From the NCBI GenBank assembly GCA_024742665.1, contig JANSYA010000006.1, forward strand, positions 341,494 through 405,493: DNA of 64,000 nucleotides, read 5' to 3'. This DNA comes from a bacterium (GTDB taxonomy: Bacteria; Spirochaetota; Leptospiria; Leptospirales; Leptonemataceae). Position numbers and translations under genes: made by a program. Shown one piece after another: positions 25,661 through 34,392 of this stretch (position 1 is the first letter of the stretch; each line of letters starts with the position of its first letter). The notes under the pieces are model-generated. The model searched no databases and was not told the DNA's origin. It saw nothing but the letters and a program-made list of their open reading frames with translations.

Positions 25661-27679
25661 ATGCCAGCCCCCAGCACGCCAACCTCGCCATCAGCGAATT
25701 CTTCCGGAGTCACTCCGGCCAAACAACAAATCTCAAAAGAACATATTAACGAAGGCATTCGCGCCACGACCATGCCGGTCCTGTACCGCGAAGCCGCCGC
25801 GGTCTGGGGGCGTCGCCCCGCCTTCGCCCGGCGCACGAAAAGCACCGGCGCGAAAGATAAAATCGCCGTCTGGCAGCCGACCGGCTTCGATTCCCTGTAC
25901 GCCGAAGGGGCGGCCCTGGCCGCCGCTCTGGTCGAACTCGGCATCGCCGCGAAAGATCGCATCGGAATGCTGGCCGACAACCGCATTGAATGGATCATTG
26001 CGAACTACGGCATCCAGCTGGCCGGCTGCGCCGACGTGCCCCGGGGCGCCGACGTAACGCCCGCGGACGTAACCTTTATTCTGCCTCACGCGGGCGCGAC
26101 CGCCTGCTTCGTGGAAACCCTCGATCTGTGGAAGCGGATCGAGCCGGTCAAAAACGAAATGCCGAACGTGCGCCACTGGATCCTGATGGATTCGGCCAAA
26201 ACCGCGCCCGAAGGCATGCTGCACATGAACGATCTGATCGCTCGCGGCCACAGCCTGCGGGAATCGGGCGATCGCAGCGCCGAAGAGCGGACGAACGGCG
26301 TAAAACCCGAGGATCTGTGCACCCTGATCTATACGAGCGGCACGACCGGCGCCCCGAAAGGCGTCATGCTCTCCCACTCGAATATTCTCTACGCTCTCGA
26401 TCTGATGCCGATCGATCTTTCCCCGAACGATCGCATTCTTTCGATTCTGCCGGTCTGGCACATCTTCGAACGCGTCTTCGAAGTCCTGGCCATCAGCCGG
26501 GGCATTTGCACTTACTACTCCAGCGTGCGTTTCCTGTCCGAAGACTTTAAGAACGTGCAGCCGACTTTTATGGGTTCGGCTCCCCGACTGTGGGAAAGCC
26601 TGTACGTGCGCATCATCGAAGGCATCGGCAAAGCGCACATTGTCCGGCGGATCCTCTTTCACTCCGCCTACAAGCTGGCGACCATGTATCGCGGTTCGCT
26701 GAACTTCATCTTGAAAAACAATCTGCAGCTGACCAAGCCGAATCCGTTGGTCTACGCCATCGGCGCCGTATTCCACGCGATTCGCTGGGTGCTGATCGTG
26801 CCGATCTACGGCTTCTTCAACGTGGCCGTGCTTGAACGCCTGCGTCAGGGACTGGGAGCCAGCCTGCGCGGGACGGTATCCGGCGGCGGTTCGCTGCCGA
26901 AGCACGTTGACGATTTCTTCAATAACGTCGGCATTCCGGTGCTCGAAGGCTACGGCCTGACGGAAACCTCGGGACCCCTGACCGCGCGCGGTCCGCAAAA
27001 CCTGGTCGTCGGCACTGTCGGCCCGCCTCTGGCCGGCACCGAACTGCGCATCATCGACATCAACACCGGCGAGCTGCTGTATCCGAATTCAGCACGACCC
27101 GACATGGGCCGCGGCCTCAAGGGCGAGATTCATGCCCGCGGCCCGCAGATCATGAAGGCCTATCACGACAACGAAGAAGCGACGTCGAAGGTCTTCGATC
27201 AGCACGGCTATTTCAACACCGGCGACATCGGGATGATGACCTTCAACGACTGCATCAAAATCATGGGTCGCTCCAAAGATACGATCGTGCTCGCCAGCGG
27301 CGAAAACGTAGAGCCCGTACCGATCGAAGACCGCCTGCTCCAGTCGGCTCTGATCGACCACATCATGCTGGTCGGCCAGGACCAGAAGCATATGGCGGCG
27401 CTGATCGTGCCTTCTCTCAACGGCCTGGAAGCGAAAGGCATCAAACTGAACGACGTCTCGGAAGCGGTCGATAACGAACAGGTGAAGCAGCTGCTCGCAA
27501 AAGAGATCAAAATTGAGATCTCGGGCGAAAACGGCTTCAAGTCCTTCGAACGCGTCCACGATCTGCGCATTCTCGGTAAACCCTTCGAAGTCGGCGACGA
27601 GCTGACCAACAAGTTCACGATGAAACGCGCCGTGATTACGGACAAGTACGAGAACTTAATCGGCGAAATCTATAAATAA
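25661..27679 (+). CDS. Long-chain acyl-CoA synthetase, AMP-forming
   Basis: A 672-residue ANL-superfamily enzyme that activates fatty acids through acyl-AMP to acyl-CoA. The P-loop-like motif is LIYTSGTTGAPKGVMLSH; the A5 motif is GYGLTETSGPLTARG; then GYFNTGDIGMMTF and the hinge/arginine segment KIMGRSKDTIVLASGENV. A long helical insert between residues ~300 and 390 is typical of ACSL/FAA-type enzymes rather than small FadD proteins. It has its own promoter. It could supply or recycle fatty acids, and is 3 kb from the lipid synthase operon on the other strand; a link is conjecture. Confidence 0.9.
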   Translation: MPAPSTPTSPSANSSGVTPAKQQISKEHINEGIRATTMPVLYREAAAVWGRRPAFARRTKSTGAKDKIAVWQPTGFDSLYAEGAALAAALVELGIAAKDRIGMLADNRIEWIIANYGIQLAGCADVPRGADVTPADVTFILPHAGATACFVETLDLWKRIEPVKNEMPNVRHWILMDSAKTAPEGMLHMNDLIARGHSLRESGDRSAEERTNGVKPEDLCTLIYTSGTTGAPKGVMLSHSNILYALDLMPIDLSPNDRILSILPVWHIFERVFEVLAISRGICTYYSSVRFLSEDFKNVQPTFMGSAPRLWESLYVRIIEGIGKAHIVRRILFHSAYKLATMYRGSLNFILKNNLQLTKPNPLVYAIGAVFHAIRWVLIVPIYGFFNVAVLERLRQGLGASLRGTVSGGGSLPKHVDDFFNNVGIPVLEGYGLTETSGPLTARGPQNLVVGTVGPPLAGTELRIIDINTGELLYPNSARPDMGRGLKGEIHARGPQIMKAYHDNEEATSKVFDQHGYFNTGDIGMMTFNDCIKIMGRSKDTIVLASGENVEPVPIEDRLLQSALIDHIMLVGQDQKHMAALIVPSLNGLEAKGIKLNDVSEAVDNEQVKQLLAKEIKIEISGENGFKSFERVHDLRILGKPFEVGDELTNKFTMKRAVITDKYENLIGEIYK

Positions 27680-27804
27680 TCGGCCTCTCCAAATACGGAC
27701 GAGCCGGCAATTCTCCGGGGCGCGCATATTCGACGACTGTGTAGAGCAGGCGTTGATTGTGCCCACACCGGAGCACTACACAGCAACAGGAAGAAGGATA
27801 CACC

Positions 27805-28791
27805 ATGGAAATGGAATTAATGAGCAGCGGGGAAAAGGCCCTGCTCGGCCTGATGATTCTGATCATTATGTTCGGAATGGGGGCTTCGCTGACCGGCGAA
27901 AACTTTCGCTACGTAGCCCGTAACCCGCTCGGAGTTCTGATCGGCTTCGCCTCCCAGTTCGGGGTGATGCCCGCGGTGGCGTTTTTTCTCGCGACCTACC
28001 TGGAATTCCCGCCGGCCGTCGCCCTTTCCCTGGTGCTGGTAGGCTGTCTTCCGGCCGGAACGACATCGAATCTCTTCGCCTATTTTTCGCGCGGCGACGT
28101 GGCTCTCAGTATTTCGATGACGACCTGCTCGACGATCGCGGCGACTTTTATGCTGCCGATTCTATTGAGCTTCTACGGCGCGCCCTTCGCGGCCCAGATC
28201 GACATTCCCGGCCTCGAAGGCACGGAGTTCGCCATTCCGCTGAAAGACATTATCGTATCGCTCTTGCTGGTATTATTTCCGGTCGCCATGGGCATGCTGC
28301 TCCGGTTTTTCTCGGAAGGCTGGGCGAAAGCGGCCGAAGATACCGCGAGCTTCTTCGGCATCATCGTCATTCTGTTTTTGATCGTCAGCTTCCTGTCCGC
28401 CGAGCATCGCCGCGCGCTGCTGTGGACCACGGGCTGGAATGTATATATCGGCGCGATTATGGTCGGCATCATCGGCTTCATGTTCGGCTATCTCGTGGCG
28501 CGAACGCTGCGCCTGGCGCCGCGCTACTGCCGGACTGTAGCTCTCGAAACCGGAATTCAAAACGGACCGCTGGCCTTCGCAATCGTCCTTTTGGCTTTCA
28601 ACGACTATCCGCAGATCATCAACGAAGTGCTCTGGCTGCCGATTCTGTATTCGTTCTTCATCGTAATCACGAGCGCTTTCGCGACGATGTTCTTTCGCAA
28701 GATCGGCCGCATCGACCACGAGATCTACGAAAACGAAACCGTGCAAAAGCGCCTCTTCGGCGAAAGCTGGCAGCCGGTCGTCGAGAACTGA
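27805..28791 (+). CDS. Bile acid:sodium symporter (BASS) family transporter
   Basis: The start at ATG 27805 is chosen because AGGAAGAAGGA lies at the right distance, giving a 328-residue protein. It has 8-10 hydrophobic segments and the BASS hallmarks: NPLGVLIGFASQFGVMPAVAF, LVGCLPAGTTSNLFAYFSRGDVALS (the sodium-site region) and CRTVALETGIQNGPLA, which corresponds to the conserved E-x-G-x-Q-N crossover motif. It imports organic anions with sodium. Substrate is unknown; pantothenate, pyruvate and sterol-like acids are known for relatives. A terminator follows at 28843. Confidence 0.88.
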   Translation: MEMELMSSGEKALLGLMILIIMFGMGASLTGENFRYVARNPLGVLIGFASQFGVMPAVAFFLATYLEFPPAVALSLVLVGCLPAGTTSNLFAYFSRGDVALSISMTTCSTIAATFMLPILLSFYGAPFAAQIDIPGLEGTEFAIPLKDIIVSLLLVLFPVAMGMLLRFFSEGWAKAAEDTASFFGIIVILFLIVSFLSAEHRRALLWTTGWNVYIGAIMVGIIGFMFGYLVARTLRLAPRYCRTVALETGIQNGPLAFAIVLLAFNDYPQIINEVLWLPILYSFFIVITSAFATMFFRKIGRIDHEIYENETVQKRLFGESWQPVVEN

Positions 28792-28842
28792 TCTTCGAGC
28801 GAAGGACGCGCGGCCCCTCCATCACCGGCTGCGCTTCCCGCG

Positions 28843-28878
28843 AAACCCCGGCGAACTTTCGTTCTGTCGGGGTTTTTT
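28843..28878 (+). terminator. Rho-independent terminator after the BASS transporter
   Basis: AAACCCCG (28843-28850) pairs with CGGGGTTT (28868-28875), followed by a run of six Ts in total (28873-28878). Confidence 0.75.
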
Positions 28879-28954
28879 CGTATCGCATTGAACGGCCGCG
28901 CGCCCGGCTGAAAATCCGATTGAATCCTTTGCGGATTTCTTCGATCACGACCGC

Positions 28955-30052
28955 ATGAGCGACGAACAGATGCTCTTGATCGGACGCCTGATCGCGGTCT
29001 CTCACACAGTCTTGCTAACCGGTCTGCTACTCCTGTGCCTGCGCGCCTGGGACCGGGTCTACGCCGGCATGATCGGCGCCGGCGCGGTGGCCTTTCTGAC
29101 CCTGCCGCTGCTTTTGGAATCCGGCGCGCCTCCCACTCTGGTTCTTCCGGTCTTCTCACTGCAAATCGCTCTGACCTTCTGGTTCTGGCTGTACGCCCTG
29201 GCGGTTCGCTCGTCGAATTTCCGCCCGGGACTCGCCCACTGGAGCGTGCTCGGCGCCAAGCTGCTGGTGACGATCGTGTGGGCGCATACCCAGGGCCGCG
29301 GCGAGTCCGCGCTGATCGCCCTCGACGCCGCGGAGCGAACGGTGTGGCGCGGGCTGGTGCCGGCGCTCTTTTCGATGGGACTGACCATCAGCGCGGTGTT
29401 CATCGCCGGGAATCGCCTGGGCGACGAGCTGGACGGCCGAGCCCGGCGACTGCGACAGCTCCTGGTGTACTGGGGCGCCGCCGCGATCTTTGTAATGATT
29501 TTGCTTCTCGCCGTTTTGCGCGGCGAGCGACTGGAATGGATCGCGGAGTGGCTCAGCCTGGCGCTGGTGCTTGCGATCTGCGTCAGCATTCACGTGCTCG
29601 TGCTGCGAGCGGGCCCCGTCGCCGCGTACTCCAGAGCTCCCCGGACGGAGGATCTCCAGCCGGAGAGCGCGCTGGTCATCACCGAAGAAGATGCGCAGCT
29701 TGCGAAACGAATCGAAACCTGCCTGCGAGACGAAGAGTTCTGCCGAACGGAAGGACTGACGATCGCCATGCTCTCCAGCCGTCTGGGCGAGAAAGAATAC
29801 CGGGTGCGGCGCGCGATCAATTCCGCCCTGGGTTACCGAAATTTCAACGTCTTCGTAAACGAAATCCGCGTCGCCTTCGCGAAAGCGACGCTCCGCGCGG
29901 AACCGGATCTCCCGGTCATTCGACTGGCGATGGATCTGGGCTATCGTTCCCTGGCCGGTTTTAACAAGGCCTTCAAAGCGGCGACGGAAATGACTCCCAC
30001 GGAATTCCGTCGCCGCCACGCATCCGCCTCCACTTCAAAAAAACCCGACTGA
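28955..30052 (+). CDS. AraC-type regulator with N-terminal membrane domain
   Basis: A 365-residue protein. The first ~225 residues have seven hydrophobic segments (HTVLLTGLLLLCL, FLTLPLLL, LQIALTFWFWLYALAV, FSMGLTISAVFIAG, YWGAAAIFVMILLLAV, LALVLAICVSIHVLVL and one other). A C-terminal AraC HTH follows: TIAMLSSRLGEKEYRVRRAIN, then IRLAMDLGYRSLAGFNKAFKAATEMTPTEFRRRH. It has the same layout as the regulator at 17.6 kb. It lies between the BASS gene terminator and a lipoprotein gene, and upstream (convergent) of the lipid synthase operon; no target site was found. Confidence 0.86.
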   Translation: MSDEQMLLIGRLIAVSHTVLLTGLLLLCLRAWDRVYAGMIGAGAVAFLTLPLLLESGAPPTLVLPVFSLQIALTFWFWLYALAVRSSNFRPGLAHWSVLGAKLLVTIVWAHTQGRGESALIALDAAERTVWRGLVPALFSMGLTISAVFIAGNRLGDELDGRARRLRQLLVYWGAAAIFVMILLLAVLRGERLEWIAEWLSLALVLAICVSIHVLVLRAGPVAAYSRAPRTEDLQPESALVITEEDAQLAKRIETCLRDEEFCRTEGLTIAMLSSRLGEKEYRVRRAINSALGYRNFNVFVNEIRVAFAKATLRAEPDLPVIRLAMDLGYRSLAGFNKAFKAATEMTPTEFRRRHASASTSKKPD

Positions 30053-30145
30053 TTCCGCAATCGGTCGCTTGATTTCTGAATCTGGCAGAACGCCCTTCGC
30101 ATGCGTGCTATCTTTGCGCAATCTCGCAGGGATGGAGGTTCAATC

Positions 30146-30901
30146 ATGCGAACAAAATTCAAAAACTCAGGCCACGCGCTAATCGCGGCCGCGCTGCTCT
30201 CGGCGCTTGTCGCGGCGCCGGGCTGCCAGGCCGGCGACGAACAAAACGCCGATCCGATTGAGGTCCTATCGCAGACGGTGCTCCTGCGAATTCTTACGGC
30301 CTCGCTCTACAATTTCAGATACTGCGAAGTCCTGCTGGCCACGAGTGTCACCGGTGGAATACGCGCCGACGTTTATAATACGATGAGCCGCAACACCTGT
30401 CCGCAGGAACAGTGGGAGGCACTGGACGCCGCTGCGATCGCCGCGGAGTTCAGCGTCGACGGCGCGTTTTTGAACGGTCCCCGCTTCTGGGTGCTCGACT
30501 GGATCACAAACAATTCTCCGACGGCCGGTAACGCATCGCTCGCGACATTCGGCGAAATCGAAATGATTCAGGTGGCGAGCGTCGTGACGCCGGGCGTGAA
30601 CCCCGCTTACGACGTGAGCGTCGTCGACCGCGACACCGTATTTCTCTTTCGCGCCGGCCGCGAAGTCTATCAGCTCGAAGACCCGAGCGGCAAAAGATAC
30701 ATCATGCAGTCCTTCAGTCGGATCGTCGATGCGGACCTTCAGATAACGGAGCTGTCCGGCCTCGGCGAGCGCCTGACCCTGCCCGCGGGCTGGAGTTTCA
30801 GCGTGCGAACGCTTACAGCCGACTTAAACCTGCAGAGTCCCGAGACGGGCGCGGAAGTCGTAACCGACGATTTCAGCAATACCTACCAGAGGCTCCTGTA
30901 G
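30146..30901 (+). CDS. Lipoprotein of unknown function
   Basis: The ATG at 30146 has a strong GGAGG ahead of it, so it is preferred over 30101. The N terminus is a lipoprotein signal with APGC near residue 28. The 251-residue mature-plus-signal protein has no recognised domain; it contains alternating strands (VSVVDRDTVFLFRAGREVYQLED, GWSFSVRTLTADLNL) and a pair of cysteines (YCEVLL, NTCPQE). Probably surface or periplasmic. It converges on the lipid synthase operon, whose last stop is 17 bp away. Confidence 0.7.
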   Translation: MRTKFKNSGHALIAAALLSALVAAPGCQAGDEQNADPIEVLSQTVLLRILTASLYNFRYCEVLLATSVTGGIRADVYNTMSRNTCPQEQWEALDAAAIAAEFSVDGAFLNGPRFWVLDWITNNSPTAGNASLATFGEIEMIQVASVVTPGVNPAYDVSVVDRDTVFLFRAGREVYQLEDPSGKRYIMQSFSRIVDADLQITELSGLGERLTLPAGWSFSVRTLTADLNLQSPETGAEVVTDDFSNTYQRLL

Positions 30902-30917
30902 GCGGCGCCGATTTCTC

Positions 30918-33527
30918 TCAAACGGAATCGCCCGCGCCCACGATCACGGCGTAGCAGTTGCCGCCTTCCGATGCGCCGGTCACGAGCGCGCGCCGAATCT
31001 TTTGAGCGCGGCGGCTCTCGGCCAGAACGAAATCGAAGCGCCCGGCAAACTCTCCGTGAATCGTCGGCGCGAAGGCGATCGGCGCGATCGTGCCGCTATG
31101 CATCGACCGCAGAGCGCCCATGAGATTCAAACCGGCCCCCGCCGCTTCGACGAATCCGAAGTAGCCGTTCAGATTCGTCAGCGGTATGCCCGCCGCCGCA
31201 TCGCCCAGCGCCTCCGCTATGCCTTCCAGCTCTCGACGATCGGCTTCCGCCGTGCCCCAGCTCGAACCGACAATCAAATCCAGATCTTCCGGCGCAAGAT
31301 CCGCTTCGGTCAGCGCGGCGCGAATCGCGCGAGCCATGGCTTGCGAACCGCTGACGCCCGGCCCGTCGCCGACGGGAGCATGCTTTGAAAACAGCAGGGT
31401 GGTTTCACAGGCCCGGCCGTAACCGAGCACTTCTCCGTAGATCCGCGCGTCGCGTGCGACCGCGCTTTCCGGAGTCTCCAGTAGAAACAGACCCGCGCCT
31501 TCGCCGATATGAAATCCACGCGAGTCTTCGCCGTAAACGCGAAAGTCCTGATCGGCCAGGCCGTAGTTCAGGAAGTTATTTTGAGCGTGAATCATCAGCG
31601 AAAAGCCGTACGCGCTTTCGTCGGCCGCCCCGGCGATCATATAGTTTTGCATCCCGGTGCGGACGACTTCGTAGGCCTGAGCGATGGCTCCGAGGGCGGA
31701 GCTGTAACCGGTCGCCAGCGTCGTATTATAACCGCGCACGCCCTGGGTGATCGAACACTGAGACGCGACGCTGTTATAGAGCGCTTTTGAGAATTCGCTG
31801 ATTCGCGCGTTGGCCGGGTCGGGGCTGAGACTCGAAAAATAATTATCGATGGCGGTTTGCGGGCCGCGCGAAAGTCCCAGGATCATACCCAGCTCTTCGC
31901 GATTGGCTTTGCTGATCTTCAGGCCCGCGTCTTTCAGAGCCTGCTGGAATGCGACCAGGGCGAAGATGCTCACCGGCTGCAGCTTGCGCACGTCGACGGT
32001 GCGCAGATGCTTGCGCGGCGAAAATTCTTCGACCTGATGCGTTCGCAGACGCAAACGCCCGCCGGCGTCTAAAGGCAGACGTTCCAGAATTTTCCGAACG
32101 CCGGGGTTGCGACTCATCCAGAACACCGGCGACTGTTCGCCGTCTGCCGCCGCGTCCGCCCGCGCAATCACCTGCAAATCGACTTCCTGCGAAGGGGACC
32201 GTCCCGCTTCGATGCCCGCAAAAAACGCGTCGGCCCCGATGCCGAGAGACGTGAGGCTGCCGAGCCCGGTGATCACAACGCGGCGAGCGGTCGCCGGCGG
32301 GGTCGGCACGGACTCCGGTTCCAGGGCCGCGATAATGCAGCAGTTATTGCCGCCGAAGGCGTAGTTGTTCTTCATGAACAAATTCACGGAACCGTCGCCG
32401 GGGGTGTTGGCCACAACGTTGAGATCGCCGACATAGGGCCGCGCTTCGGTGAAATTCAAAGTGGCCGGAATCTTTTTTTTCGGCAGCGTCACCATGCAGG
32501 CGATCAGCTCCATAATACCGGCCGAGCTGATGTTATGACCGATGAAAGACTTGGTCGAGCTGACCGGCACGTCAGTCCGTTCCGCGAAGACCTTGCGAAT
32601 CGCCGCGCTCTCGGCCTTATCGTTCGCTTCGGTGCCGGTGCCGTGGGCGTTGACGTATTCAATGCTGCGCGCTTCCAGCCCCGCGTTTCGCAGAGCGAAG
32701 CTCATAACCAGGGCCGCGCCGTCGCCTTTGGGATCGGGGGAGGTTTCGTGATAAGCGTCGCAGGAAGTCGCATAACCCAGAATTTCGGCGTAGATGGTCG
32801 CGCCCCGGGCGCGAGCGTGTTCGTATTCTTCGAGTACGATCGCCCCGGCGCCTTCGCCGACCGACATGCCCGGCGTCCCCGAGAAAGGACTGCAGGGGCC
32901 GTCGGACATCGCGTCGAGCACTTTGAAGCCGGCGAAGGTCGGCATGTACAGCGGCTCCGCGCCGACGCTTAATACGATTTTATTTTTGTCGTTCTGGATC
33001 GCGTCGAAGGCCAGGCCGATGCCGTTCGGGCTCGCGGTGCAGGCCGTCGCGATCACTTCGTAGCCGCCGCCGAGGCCGAACAGGGCGGCCACGCCGGGCC
33101 CCGCCGAACTATAGGAACCGGCGACTCGAACTTTCGCGTCGCTCACGGCGTCGTCGTTATTTAAAAGCACGGGCAAAAAGGCTTCGGTGCCGGCGGAGCT
33201 CACGCCGATCATCGCGCCGGCTTCTCGCAGATATTCCGCGTTTCCGAATAAGCCGCTGTCCTCTAAGGCTTCGCGCCCCACTCGATACGACCACAGAGCG
33301 ACCAGGTCCAGACCTTCCAGAACGTCCGGCGCGATATGGGCGGCGTAGTCGTAGTCGTCGACGAGCTCCGAGGCGTAACAATTTTCGAAATAACGATTGT
33401 ACATTTCGCTGCTTTTGATTCCGCCCACGCCGGCCAGCAAACTCTCGGCGAATTCAGCGCGATTCTTACCGATCGCCGAGAGCACACCGAGCCCCGTCAC
33501 CACTACCCGCTTTCGCTTCGCATTCAT
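30918..33527 (-). CDS. Fused ketosynthase and dead ketosynthase (KS-CLF) protein, last gene of the operon
   Basis: The start at 33527 follows a good AGGAGAAGG site; the 13 codons before it are not needed. In this 869-residue protein two complete KS folds are joined. The first (about residues 1-405) has the full catalytic set: Cys163 in TACTAS, His295 in NAHGTGT, Lys326 and His331 in KSFIGHN. The second (about 415-869) starts again with RRVVITGLG but has Tyr608 at the cysteine place (LATGYSSAL), Trp757 for the first histidine (SSWGT) and Phe792 for the second (YFGFVEAAG). This resembles a KS-alpha/KS-beta (chain length factor) pair in one chain. It is paralogous to the protein at 36987. Confidence 0.85.
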   Translation of the reverse strand: MNAKRKRVVVTGLGVLSAIGKNRAEFAESLLAGVGGIKSSEMYNRYFENCYASELVDDYDYAAHIAPDVLEGLDLVALWSYRVGREALEDSGLFGNAEYLREAGAMIGVSSAGTEAFLPVLLNNDDAVSDAKVRVAGSYSSAGPGVAALFGLGGGYEVIATACTASPNGIGLAFDAIQNDKNKIVLSVGAEPLYMPTFAGFKVLDAMSDGPCSPFSGTPGMSVGEGAGAIVLEEYEHARARGATIYAEILGYATSCDAYHETSPDPKGDGAALVMSFALRNAGLEARSIEYVNAHGTGTEANDKAESAAIRKVFAERTDVPVSSTKSFIGHNISSAGIMELIACMVTLPKKKIPATLNFTEARPYVGDLNVVANTPGDGSVNLFMKNNYAFGGNNCCIIAALEPESVPTPPATARRVVITGLGSLTSLGIGADAFFAGIEAGRSPSQEVDLQVIARADAAADGEQSPVFWMSRNPGVRKILERLPLDAGGRLRLRTHQVEEFSPRKHLRTVDVRKLQPVSIFALVAFQQALKDAGLKISKANREELGMILGLSRGPQTAIDNYFSSLSPDPANARISEFSKALYNSVASQCSITQGVRGYNTTLATGYSSALGAIAQAYEVVRTGMQNYMIAGAADESAYGFSLMIHAQNNFLNYGLADQDFRVYGEDSRGFHIGEGAGLFLLETPESAVARDARIYGEVLGYGRACETTLLFSKHAPVGDGPGVSGSQAMARAIRAALTEADLAPEDLDLIVGSSWGTAEADRRELEGIAEALGDAAAGIPLTNLNGYFGFVEAAGAGLNLMGALRSMHSGTIAPIAFAPTIHGEFAGRFDFVLAESRRAQKIRRALVTGASEGGNCYAVIVGAGDSV

Positions 33528-33579
33528 TCGCCTTCTCCTGCGCCCGCTTCGATCTGCCGTTTCCACAACTTGTATTCGA

Positions 33580-34356
33580 TTAGTTCAGCGTCAGCCCGCG
33601 ATCGGCGAGTAGCACGTTGCCCTGGATCGCGCGCGAACTCTGGCTGCACAAAAAGTTTACGATATCCGCGACTTCTTCCGGTTCGAGCAAGACGTTGCGA
33701 TTTCCCATCGTCACCGCTGCGGCGATTTCAGGCATACTGTCTCTGAGCACCTGAAAGGTGTCGGTATTCGTAAGCCCCGCGCAGATTCCGTTCACCCGCA
33801 GATTTTTTTCATGCAGCTCGAAGTCCAGGTAACGCACGAGCTCTTCGAGGGCGCTTTTCATTATTCCAAGCGGGTAGCCCGGCAGCACTTTGCGCGTGCC
33901 GGTGCTGGAAATACACACGACCGACGCGCCGGGTTGAAAGAGCGGCAGCGCGGACTGCACGCAGTGCACGTTGCTGAAGATATTGATCTCCGCCAGGCTG
34001 CGCAACTCCCGGCCGGAAATTTCCATGAAATTCTTAAAGATCGTACTGCCGGCATTTAAGATCAGATAGTCGAGCGTCGGCGAACATTCCTCGGTGAATT
34101 TTTTGAACATGCGCCCGATTTCTTTTTCGCTCTGGATGTCCGCGATCAGGCTCCAGGCTTTCTGGCCTTTCGATTCGGCGTATTCGATCAGCTCTTTCGC
34201 CTGGGCGCCGGACTTGCCGACGTTCTTACGATGATTGATGCCGACGTTGCAGCCCTGATCGATCAGACCGCGCACGATCGACATGCCGATGCCGCGCGAT
34301 CCGCCGGTTACCAGCGCCGTCTTGCCTTTCAGTTCAGGGTACTTTGCGTTTTCCAT
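33580..34356 (-). CDS. SDR reductase, FabL-like (possible enoyl-ACP reductase)
   Basis: A 258-residue short-chain reductase. The NADPH fold is ALVTGGSRGIG and the NAG motif is LILNAGS. The active-site stretch is GYPLGIMKSALEELVRYLD: Tyr161 and Lys167 are separated by five residues. Ordinary ketoreductases have Tyr-x3-Lys, whereas enoyl reductases FabI and FabL have Tyr-x6-Lys followed by a similar helix, so this is closest to FabL but one residue shorter. If it is an enoyl reductase, the operon has a full reductive cycle; if not, it is a second ketoreductase. It sits 52 bp ahead of the last KS-CLF gene. Confidence 0.7.
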   Translation of the reverse strand: MENAKYPELKGKTALVTGGSRGIGMSIVRGLIDQGCNVGINHRKNVGKSGAQAKELIEYAESKGQKAWSLIADIQSEKEIGRMFKKFTEECSPTLDYLILNAGSTIFKNFMEISGRELRSLAEINIFSNVHCVQSALPLFQPGASVVCISSTGTRKVLPGYPLGIMKSALEELVRYLDFELHEKNLRVNGICAGLTNTDTFQVLRDSMPEIAAAVTMGNRNVLLEPEEVADIVNFLCSQSSRAIQGNVLLADRGLTLN

Positions 34357-34392
34357 TTCAATAATCCTTGCATGCTTTCTTTCTCTGGAAAT

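Noticed and set aside
25733..26998. 421-codon open frame opposite the acyl-CoA synthetase gene
   Set aside because: The protein is Arg/His/Gln-rich without domain features, while the plus strand has all AMP-binding motifs.
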